DNA from: JAWVZB01 sp033722375
Lineage (GTDB): Bacteria; Actinomycetota; Nitriliruptoria; Nitriliruptorales; Nitriliruptoraceae
NCBI GenBank assembly: GCA_033722375.1
Contig: JAWVZB010000108.1
Coordinates: forward strand, 1 to 9,708
Direction: 5' to 3'
Length of the DNA: 9,708 nucleotides
Positions within the stretch are counted from its first letter, which is position 1; each line of letters begins with the position of its first letter. The notes under the pieces were generated by a model. That model did not search any database and was not told the DNA's origin. It saw nothing but the letters and a program-made list of their open reading frames with translations. This document shows positions 1 through 5,408 of the stretch, one piece after another. The position numbers and the translations under genes are program-made.

Positions 1-623
1 ATGTCGTCCCGACGCAAGACCCCGGCCCGCATCGCGTCCTGTGCGTCATGAGCCAGGTAGGCGATCCGGTCCGCGAACCGACACACGTAGCCCTCGGGCG
101 TGGCCGGAGGCGGGTCGTTCTTCCACGACGAGGCACGGATCCCGTCCAGCACCTCCCAGGTCAGGTTCATCGGCTCGAGCTTCCGGGCGATCCGGGCCCC
201 CTGGATCGCATGCTGCCACTCCCCTCCCGGCATGAAACGACCGAGCACGTCCTCGCCCGAATGCCCGAACGGTGAGTGGCCGATGTCGTGCCCCAGGCAG
301 ATCGCCTCGGCGAGCGGCTCGTTCAACGCCAACGCGTTCGCGATCGAACGGCCGACCTGCGCCACCTGCTGGGTGTGGGTCAACCGCGTCACGAAGTGAT
401 CGCCCTCGGGGTTCAGGAACACCTGCGTCTTGTGCTTGAGGCGGCGGAACACCTTGGAGTGGAGGATCCGGTCGCGGTCCCGCTCGAAGCAGGTGCGGTA
501 GGGATCGGGCTCCTCGTCGTGCTCGCGACCCTTGGACTGGCTCGCCCGCGTCGCGATCGGCGAGAGGAGCCGCTCCTCCTCTTCCTCACGGACCTCGCGT
601 GTCCGTCGCCGCATCTCACTCAC
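1..623 (-). CDS. dgt: dGTPase-like HD-domain deoxynucleoside triphosphohydrolase (type 2), 3' end outside window
   Basis: Partial: 207 residues are visible from the GTG at 623, and the frame stays open past position 1. The family hydrolyses dGTP or other dNTPs to the deoxynucleoside and tripolyphosphate in the cytosol. The metal-binding HD signature is complete: His83 in RLTHTQQVAQVGRS, His112-Asp113 in LGHDIGHSPFGHSGE, and Asp185 in FADRIAYLAHD. The N-terminal stretch with RDRDRILHSKVFRRLKHKTQ and the block NLTWEVLDGI are typical of type 2 dGTPase-like proteins. I chose GTG 623 over ATG 614 because GGAG lies 6 nt before the GTG but 15 nt before the ATG. The gene starts 14 nt after the phnE2 stop, so it is probably the last gene seen of the phn transcript. 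One oddity: where relatives usually have an FxHNEQS-like block, this protein reads GGEWQHAIQGARI. The family call is secure; substrate preference is unknown. Confidence 0.9.
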   Translation of the reverse strand, partial: MSEMRRRTREVREEEEERLLSPIATRASQSKGREHDEEPDPYRTCFERDRDRILHSKVFRRLKHKTQVFLNPEGDHFVTRLTHTQQVAQVGRSIANALALNEPLAEAICLGHDIGHSPFGHSGEDVLGRFMPGGEWQHAIQGARIARKLEPMNLTWEVLDGIRASSWKNDPPPATPEGYVCRFADRIAYLAHDAQDAMRAGVLRRDD

Positions 624-637
624 AGCGGTCTCCAGCC

Positions 638-1510
638 TCAGACGACCTCGGCCGCGGCGGTGGCGGGGCGATCCTCGGTGGGCCCCTCACCGCGCGCCGG
701 ACCTTCGATGATACGCCGGCGGATCCGCCCCGAGATGGCATCGATCAGCAACGTGGCGCCCACCACGACGATCAGTGTCATCCCGGCCTTGTCCCAGCGG
801 CGGTAGACGACCGTGTTGGACAGGATCGCCCCGACACCACCGGCCCCGATCACACCGAGGATCGCCGAGGCCCGGATGTTGATCTCGAAGCGGTAGAGCC
901 AGAACGCCACGATCTCGGGCATGGCCTGGGGCAGCACGCCCCAGCGCATCCGCTGGAGCCAGCTGCCACCGACCGCCTGGCTGGCCTCGATGGGACCGGG
1001 ATCGATCCCCTCGACCACCTCGGAGGCAAGCTTGCCGAGCGTGCCGATCGAGTGGATACCGATCGCGAGCATCCCGGCGACGGGACCGAGCCCGACCACC
1101 GTGACGAACAGGATCGCGAGGATGAGCTCGGGGAACGCACGGAAGCCGTTGAGGAACTGCCGCGCGACGGACGAGCTGACGCTGCCCGTGACGTTCTTGG
1201 CGGCCAGTAGCGCCAGGGGCAGCGAGAGGGTCGCCCCGATGATCGTCCCGAGCCAGGCGATCTGCACCGACTCGATCATGCCCTCCATGGCCCGACCCAC
1301 GTAGCTCCAATCGGGCGGTAGGAACATCTGGCCGAACAAGCGGGGGAACCTCGCCAACCCCGTGAGGAGGTCAGAGAGCTCGAGCCCACTCGCGAACAGC
1401 GACCAGCCGAAGGCGATCACCACGATCGCAAGCAGCGAGATGCGGGCGTAGGGCGTCGGGGCATCCGGACGCACGGAGGTCCGAGGCGGTCTGGTCTCCG
1501 TGGTAGCCAT
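638..1510 (-). CDS. phnE: Phosphonate/phosphite/phosphate ABC transporter permease PhnE, second copy
   Basis: A 290-residue inner-membrane permease, the second of two that should form the channel of a PhnCDE-type importer. A hydrophobic segment at about 24-42 follows a polar N-terminus, and further membrane segments lie near 82-104, 128-152 and 243-258. Hallmarks of PhnE are FRAFPELILAILFV (123-136), HSIGTLGKLASEVVEGID (153-170), the EAA-type ATPase-contact loop starting EASQAVGG with PQAMP following (175-198), YRFEINIRASAILGVIGAGG (206-225) and the terminal DAISGRIRR. The start ATG at 1510 overlaps the TGA of the preceding permease gene as ATGA, implying coupled translation. An upstream extension of this frame into the other permease is a shadow. 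The last 25 residues are an Ala/Pro/Glu-rich tail. The transported ligand cannot be read from the permease. Confidence 0.93.
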   Translation of the reverse strand: MATTETRPPRTSVRPDAPTPYARISLLAIVVIAFGWSLFASGLELSDLLTGLARFPRLFGQMFLPPDWSYVGRAMEGMIESVQIAWLGTIIGATLSLPLALLAAKNVTGSVSSSVARQFLNGFRAFPELILAILFVTVVGLGPVAGMLAIGIHSIGTLGKLASEVVEGIDPGPIEASQAVGGSWLQRMRWGVLPQAMPEIVAFWLYRFEINIRASAILGVIGAGGVGAILSNTVVYRRWDKAGMTLIVVVGATLLIDAISGRIRRRIIEGPARGEGPTEDRPATAAAEVV

Positions 1511-2304
1511 CAGACGAGCCGCCGGCGGATGGCGATCGAGATGGTCTCGATCACGAACACGAACACGAAGATCTCGATGACGATCACCGAGATCACGTCG
1601 TAGCGGAAGGCGTTGCGGGCCACGTTGAGGAACTGTCCGATACCGCCGGCCCCGACGAGCCCGATCACCGCGCTGGCACGGATGTTGAGCTCGAACACGT
1701 ACAGCGAGTACGCGAGGTAGTTCGGCAGCACCTGCGGGAAGACGGCTGTTCGGACCCGCTGCATCAGCGTCGCCCCGGCGGCGTCGGCGGCTTCGATCGG
1801 GCCGGGATCGACGCCGTCGACCGTCTCGGAGAGGAGCTTGGCGACGACCCCGATGTTGAAGAGGATCAGCGCGAGGATCCCGGCCATCGGCCCGATCGAG
1901 AACACCGTCACGAACACCAGCGCATAGAGCACGTCGGGGATCGAGCGGATCACGCTCATGACGCTCTTCGAGACCCCGAAGGTGACGACGTCGGGCGCGC
2001 TGACGCGCGAGGCGAGGAACCCGACCACCAGCGCGACCGAGCACCCGATGACCGACGCGATCACGGCCATCCGGATGGTCTCGAGGAACGGTCCGTAGGT
2101 GTTGTTGAGCGCTCCCCAGGCCGGGTCGAGGAGCTCCTCGATGATGCGCCCCGCGTTGCTGATGTTCTGGACGATCTCGCCGATCGACAGCTCGATCCCG
2201 ACCCACGCCCACCACGTCAGCACGAGGAACCCGAGGACCGCAGCGGGCCCCTGCCACGACATGCGAGGCTTCTCGGGGCGCTCCTGGGCTCGCACAGCGC
2301 TCAC
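1510..2304 (-). CDS. phnE: Phosphonate/phosphite/phosphate ABC transporter permease PhnE, first copy
   Basis: A 264-residue permease, paralogous to the next gene and probably its partner in a heterodimeric channel. Membrane segments are visible at about 20-38, 77-98, 124-150 and 236-254. It has the PhnE marks RSIPDVLYALVFVTV (120-134), VDPGPIEAADAAG (165-177) leading into the EAA loop with PQVLP (190-194), and FELNIRASAVIGLVGAGGIG (204-223). The GTG start at 2304 overlaps the TGA of phnC as GTGA. An internal ATG at 2262 (Met15) is possible, but the overlap favours the GTG. The gene ends in an ATGA overlap with the second permease. It sits third in the order phnD-phnC-phnE-phnE, so a two-permease form of this importer is encoded rather than a homodimeric one. 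Confidence 0.93.
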   Translation of the reverse strand: MSAVRAQERPEKPRMSWQGPAAVLGFLVLTWWAWVGIELSIGEIVQNISNAGRIIEELLDPAWGALNNTYGPFLETIRMAVIASVIGCSVALVVGFLASRVSAPDVVTFGVSKSVMSVIRSIPDVLYALVFVTVFSIGPMAGILALILFNIGVVAKLLSETVDGVDPGPIEAADAAGATLMQRVRTAVFPQVLPNYLAYSLYVFELNIRASAVIGLVGAGGIGQFLNVARNAFRYDVISVIVIEIFVFVFVIETISIAIRRRLV

Positions 2305-3077
2305 AGCTCTGCTCTGGCTTCCATCACGTCGTCGGCGGTCAACGACCGTCCGTAGATGTCGCGGAACACGTGCTCGTCGGCCTGGTCCCCGGTGCCGTCG
2401 AAGACGACCTCGCCGGCACGAAGACCGATGATGCGTTCCCCGTACTCGCGTGCCAGATCGAGGAAGTGGAGGTTGGTCACGACGGTGATGCCGAGCTCGC
2501 GCTTGATGCGTTGGAGGTCGCGCATCACCACGTGCGAGGTGGGCGGGTCGAGCGAGGCCACCGGCTCGTCGGCCAGCAGCACGTTCGGCTGCTGCGCCAG
2601 AGCACGAGCGATCCCGACCCGCTGCTGCTGCCCGCCCGAGAGGTTCGAGGCCCGCACGTAGGCCTTCTCGACGATCTCGACCCGCTCGAGCGCCTGCATG
2701 GCGATCTCACGGTCTGCGGCGGGGTAGAGACCCAGCAGCGTCCGCCAGGTCGAAGTCTGGTACATCCGCCCCATCAAGACGTTGTTCAGCACCGAGGTGC
2801 GTTTCACGAGGTTGAACCCCTGGAAGATCATCCCGATCTCGGAACGCAGGGCCCGGAGCTCGGCCTTGTCGGCGCTCGTGACGTCACGCTCCCCGACCAC
2901 CACCCGGCCGCCCGACAGCGGCACGAGCCCGTTGATGGCCCGGATCAGCGTCGACTTGCCGGCCCCCGACAGTCCGACGATGACGACCATCTGGCCATCG
3001 GGGATCTCGAGGCTGACGTTCTTGAGGGCCTCTACCCCGCCGGGGTAGGTGACGGAGGCGTTCTCGAACCGGATCAC
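2301..3077 (-). CDS. phnC: Phosphonate/phosphite/phosphate ABC transporter ATP-binding protein PhnC
   Basis: A 258-residue cytosolic ATPase subunit that powers the PhnE channel. All nucleotide-binding motifs are intact: Walker A GLSGAGKST (35-43), Q-loop Gln86 in IFQGFNLV, signature LSGGQQQRVGIARAL (146-160), Walker B VLLADEP (166-172) followed by the D-loop SLDP, and switch His204 in VVTNLHFLDLAREY. The block REYGERIIGLRAGEVVFDG and the inserted stretch VLMGRMYQTSTWRTLLGLYP are typical of the PhnC branch of ATPases. The start is GTG 3077, with GAGGA placed 6 nt upstream. The gene follows phnD after a 92-nt gap that holds a GC-rich hairpin, and it overlaps the first permease gene by 4 nt. Confidence 0.95.
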   Translation of the reverse strand: MIRFENASVTYPGGVEALKNVSLEIPDGQMVVIVGLSGAGKSTLIRAINGLVPLSGGRVVVGERDVTSADKAELRALRSEIGMIFQGFNLVKRTSVLNNVLMGRMYQTSTWRTLLGLYPAADREIAMQALERVEIVEKAYVRASNLSGGQQQRVGIARALAQQPNVLLADEPVASLDPPTSHVVMRDLQRIKRELGITVVTNLHFLDLAREYGERIIGLRAGEVVFDGTGDQADEHVFRDIYGRSLTADDVMEARAEL

Positions 3078-3115
3078 AGGATGTCCTCAGCGGCGCGACG
3101 ACGTCGAAGGAAAGG

Positions 3116-3149
3116 TACGGGGCCGACACAGCGACGTGCGTCGGCCCCG
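3116..3149 (-). terminator. Hairpin between phnD and phnC, possible attenuator or 3' stabiliser
   Basis: A perfect stem, CGGGGCCGAC (3118-3127) pairing with GTCGGCCCCG (3140-3149), encloses a 12-nt loop. On the minus strand it is followed by a pyrimidine run, TACCTTTCCTTCG, rather than a clean T-tract. It lies 21 nt after the phnD stop and about 40 nt before phnC. The layout suits partial termination or protection of the phnD message, so that more binding protein than ATPase or permease is made. This is inferred from structure only. Confidence 0.6.
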
Positions 3150-3169
3150 GACCTGGTACTGCGGGACGA

Positions 3170-4207
3170 TCAGCCGTCGTCCTCCAGCGTGTCACCGAGT
3201 TCCTCGTCGGCCCGACGTACGACGTCGAGCACGCCTTGCTCCGCCTCGCGGAGACCGTCGATCTCGTAGATCGCATTGAGCGTCTCGGCGCCCTCCTCGG
3301 TCTCGGCGTAGGCGAGCATCGCCTCGACGACCGCCTGCTTGAGGCTCTCGGGGAGGTCGGAGCGGATCACGAACCCGTCGTTGGGGATCTCCTCGGAGTA
3401 GGCGAACACGACCGCCTTCTCACCGACCTCCGGGAACTCCTCGGTCACGATGCCGCGAGCGTCATCGAACGACAGACCGACCTCGACGTCACCGTTGACG
3501 ACGGCGATGACCGCCGCGTCGTGGCCGCCGGCGAAGACGCTGTCGAGCTCGTCGAGCGAGACACCGTTCTCCATCATCTGCAGCGCGGGGATCAAGTAAC
3601 CCGACGTCGACGACGGGTCGACGAACGCGAGCTTGGTGCCAGCCTCGATCATGGCGATGGCGTCCGCGCCGACCGGACCCTCGTCAGCGTCGAGCGTCCC
3701 GTTGCAGAAGAGGAAGCCGTCCTCGTTGGCCTGCGGCTCGTCCTGGCAGTACTTGTCGGGGTTGTTGGTCATGTACTGCGTGTGGTAGGTGAAGCTGCCG
3801 AATCGCTCCGACTGGAGGATGAAGTCGACGTTCGCGCGCTCCTGTGCACGAACGATGCCGAGCGGCCCGAACGCCCCGATGTCAGCCTGACCAGAAGCCA
3901 TGGCCTCGGTCAGACCGGTGTAGTCCTGGGGTACGAAGGGCTCGACCTCGATGCCGAGCGCCTCGGACAGCGCGTCAGCGAGCGGCTGCGCCGATTCGAC
4001 GAGGACGTCGGCCTCCCGGGACGGTACGAGGCCGATGACCAGCTTGTCCGGCCAGTCCTCGTTGGCCATGCCTTCGGTCTCGGTCTCGGTACTGGTCTCG
4101 GTCCCAGTGTCCGTACCGGTGTCGGTGTCTGTCGTGTCGTCGCCGCCGCAGGCGGTCGCGAAGAGGCTCACGGCGAGTACGGCCGCAGCCCATGAACGGA
4201 ACTTCAT
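3170..4207 (-). CDS. phnD: PhnD-family substrate-binding lipoprotein of a phosphonate/phosphite/phosphate ABC transporter
   Basis: A 345-residue extracytoplasmic binding protein that should deliver an oxyanion or phosphonate to the PhnCE importer. ATG 4207 begins a lipoprotein signal, with lipobox FATAC and lipidated Cys20, and has AGGAG 9 nt upstream. A Thr/Asp/Glu-rich linker (24-46) precedes the binding domain. Family marks are IGLVPSREADVLVESAQPL (58-76), ADIGAFGPLGIVRAQE (108-123), VDPSSTSGYLIP (196-207), whose STSG loop usually contacts the anionic group, and FAGGHDAAVIAVVNGDVEVG (225-244). Residues about 146-180 form an insertion with Cys154 and Cys168, a possible disulfide. A longer frame back to 4417 is rejected because it would bury the signal peptide. 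No C-P lyase or phosphonatase gene is nearby, so phosphite, phosphate and phosphonates all remain possible ligands. Confidence 0.94.
   Translation of the reverse strand: MKFRSWAAAVLAVSLFATACGGDDTTDTDTGTDTGTETSTETETEGMANEDWPDKLVIGLVPSREADVLVESAQPLADALSEALGIEVEPFVPQDYTGLTEAMASGQADIGAFGPLGIVRAQERANVDFILQSERFGSFTYHTQYMTNNPDKYCQDEPQANEDGFLFCNGTLDADEGPVGADAIAMIEAGTKLAFVDPSSTSGYLIPALQMMENGVSLDELDSVFAGGHDAAVIAVVNGDVEVGLSFDDARGIVTEEFPEVGEKAVVFAYSEEIPNDGFVIRSDLPESLKQAVVEAMLAYAETEEGAETLNAIYEIDGLREAEQGVLDVVRRADEELGDTLEDDG
4070..4138 (-). repeat. Low-complexity coding repeat for the Thr/Asp/Glu linker of PhnD
   Basis: A degenerate run of short GGTCTCGGT/GGTGTCGGT-like units on the plus strand encodes residues 24-46 of the lipoprotein, almost entirely Thr, Asp, Glu and Gly. 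It is a flexible acidic tether between the lipid anchor and the binding domain. Such runs can change length by replication slippage, so length variation between strains would be expected. Confidence 0.75.
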
Positions 4208-4216
4208 GTGTGGGTG

Positions 4217-4221
4217 CTCCT
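4217..4221 (-). promoter_or_regulatory. Ribosome binding site of phnD
   Basis: The minus strand reads AGGAG, 9 nt before the ATG at 4207. It fixes the phnD start at the signal peptide and argues against the longer upstream reading frame. Confidence 0.7.
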
Positions 4222-4244
4222 GATCGGTTCCCCAGTGGACGTGT

Positions 4245-4261
4245 ACCTGCCCCCGGCAGGT
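4245..4261 (-). promoter_or_regulatory. Inverted repeat in the phnD leader
   Basis: A perfect 7-bp inverted repeat, ACCTGCC-CCC-GGCAGGT on the plus strand, lies 38-54 nt upstream of the phnD start. If the -10 element proposed at 4269-4274 is right, this hairpin falls at the very 5' end of the message. It could be an operator at the start site or a stem-loop that stabilises the transcript. It does not resemble the GTTCACC direct repeats of the Streptomyces PHO box. Confidence 0.45.
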
Positions 4262-4268
4262 CGGCGTC

Positions 4269-4291
4269 ATCTTACTAGCGAGGTAGTACGG
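4269..4291 (-). promoter_or_regulatory. Possible phnD promoter region with overlapping TACTA-N6-TAGTA palindrome
   Basis: An AT-richer island stands out within the 104-nt gap between the nucleotidase gene and phnD. On the minus strand TAAGAT (4274-4269) is a fair -10 hexamer, but no good -35 lies 16-18 nt upstream (CGGCTT at 17 nt). A palindrome, TACTA (4273-4277), six bases, then TAGTA (4284-4288), covers the spacer and touches the -10, the usual place for a repressor site. I do not recognise the regulator. Confidence 0.35.
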
Positions 4292-4311
4292 AAGCCGAGC
4301 GTTCTCCGCGA

Positions 4312-4893
4312 TCAGGTGCCGTCGTGTGCGGTGAGCGACCGCGCGTGCTCGGCGACCACCTGCTCGAAGTCCCCCCAGCTCTCTACGTCGACCGCCCCCT
4401 CGACCGGCTCGTTCCACGGGCGCACGAACCGGCAGATCAGACGGTCGGGGCGCTCGCGGACGTACTCGGGAAGCTTGTACGGCGAGTCATCGAGGTACAC
4501 GTCGCAGTCGACCTCGTACTTCACGTCGGTGATGTGGATCTCTCGGGTCGGGATCCGGTGGTCGGCGAGCCATTCCAGCGTGTCGTGGATCGCCCAGTCG
4601 GGCTTGGCGGTCACGATCACGATGTCGTGGCCGCGACGGTTCAGCCGCCGCAGTGCCTCGACCGCACCCTCGTAGACCTCGAGGTGGCGGAAGACCGAGT
4701 GCCCGCCGTGGTCGCTGGCCCACCGCCAGAACGCACTCATGTCCTCGAAGTGGGTGAGCTCGTGGAGACCGTCCCAGAAGATCACCTGGTCGGGCGTGAG
4801 CTCGGTCCCGTACGCCTCGTTGTACGCGCGCATCCAGCCGCCGTTGAAGTCGGCGACCACGCCGTCGAGATCGATCGCGAGACGCAGACCCAT
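4312..4893 (-). CDS. HAD-superfamily 5'(3')-deoxyribonucleotidase-like phosphatase
   Basis: A 193-residue cytosolic HAD phosphatase resembling the NT5C-type deoxyribonucleotidases, which remove phosphate from deoxynucleoside monophosphates. The four HAD motifs are visible: nucleophile and general acid Asp8 and Asp10 in AIDLDGVVADF, Thr95 in VIVTAKPDW, Lys125 in TDVKYEVDCD, and Asp135-Asp136 in DVYLDDSPYK. A helical cap of about 60 residues follows motif I, which is the NT5C layout. ATG 4893 overlaps the TGA of the MaoC gene as ATGA, with GAGGA just upstream, so it is the third gene of the lyase-hydratase operon. The phn transporter genes start 104 nt further on. Other small phosphorylated substrates are possible, since HAD specificity is hard to read from sequence. 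Confidence 0.82.
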   Translation of the reverse strand: MGLRLAIDLDGVVADFNGGWMRAYNEAYGTELTPDQVIFWDGLHELTHFEDMSAFWRWASDHGGHSVFRHLEVYEGAVEALRRLNRRGHDIVIVTAKPDWAIHDTLEWLADHRIPTREIHITDVKYEVDCDVYLDDSPYKLPEYVRERPDRLICRFVRPWNEPVEGAVDVESWGDFEQVVAEHARSLTAHDGT

Positions 4894-5408
4894 CAGTCCT
4901 CGGTGGCCGGTTCGGGACGTCCGGGATGGCCCTCGTACTGCTCGTGGCCACGCTTGGGCACCAGCACCTTCCGCGTGAACTCACACACCACGGTGCCGTC
5001 CTGTTTGTAGCCGATCGTGCGGACGTGGACGATCCCCCGGTCGGGCTTGGACCGTGACTCGCGCTTGTCGAGCACCTCGGTCTCGGAGTAGATCGTGTCG
5101 CCGTGGAAGGTCGGGTTGGCGTGCTTGAGGTTCTCGATCTCGAGGTTGGCGATCGCCCGCCCCGACACGTCCGGCACCGACTGCCCGAGCACCACCGAGT
5201 AGACGAAGTTGCCCACCACGACGTTCCTGCCGAACTGGGTGCCCTTCTCGGCGTAGTTGCGATCCGAGTGCAGCGGATGCTGGTTCTGCGTCATCGCGCA
5301 GAAGAGGATGTCCTCGGCCTCGGTGATGGTCTTCCCCGGCCAGTGCTTGTAGACGTCACCGACTTGGAAGTCGTCGAGGAAACGTCCGAACTCGCGTGCC
5401 TCTCCCAT
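4893..5408 (-). CDS. MaoC-fold CoA-ester hydratase (mesaconyl-CoA or related hydratase)
   Basis: A 171-residue single hot-dog-fold protein of the MaoC family. Coupling to the lyase suggests it hydrates mesaconyl-CoA to beta-methylmalyl-CoA; itaconyl-CoA or mesaconyl-C4-CoA to citramalyl-CoA is the alternative, as in the mycobacterial Rv2499c-Rv2498c pair as I recall it. The N-terminal FLDDFQVGDVYKHWPGKTIT and the block GNFVYSVVLGQSVPDVSGRA are typical. The hydratase signature normally reads D-x-N-P-L-H; here it is N42-Q-H44-P-L-H47, so the usual catalytic Asp is Asn and the usual Asn is His. I recall a similar N-x-H-P-L-H in actinobacterial relatives, so it may be a subfamily feature and not decay. 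ATG 5408 overlaps the lyase stop as ATGA and has AGGAG 5 nt upstream. The gene ends in an ATGA overlap with the nucleotidase. Confidence 0.85.
   Translation of the reverse strand: MGEAREFGRFLDDFQVGDVYKHWPGKTITEAEDILFCAMTQNQHPLHSDRNYAEKGTQFGRNVVVGNFVYSVVLGQSVPDVSGRAIANLEIENLKHANPTFHGDTIYSETEVLDKRESRSKPDRGIVHVRTIGYKQDGTVVCEFTRKVLVPKRGHEQYEGHPGRPEPATED

Noticed and set aside
638..2257. One continuous minus-strand frame of 539 codons across both permease genes
   Set aside because: The upstream half is an out-of-frame reading of the first permease. Real PhnE sequence begins at the ATG at 1510, so this is not a permease fusion.
4070..4138. Possible CRISPR-like or regulatory tandem repeat
   Set aside because: Units are short and degenerate, with no unique spacers, and lie in frame in phnD, where they encode a Thr/Asp/Glu linker.
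4208..4311. PHO box of the Streptomyces GTTCACC direct-repeat type upstream of phnD
   Set aside because: I looked for repeated GTTCACC-like heptamers at 11-nt spacing on both strands and found none.
3170..4417. Extended phnD start reaching into the nucleotidase gene
   Set aside because: It would place a lipoprotein signal peptide 70 residues inside the protein; the ATG at 4207 has a good ribosome binding site.
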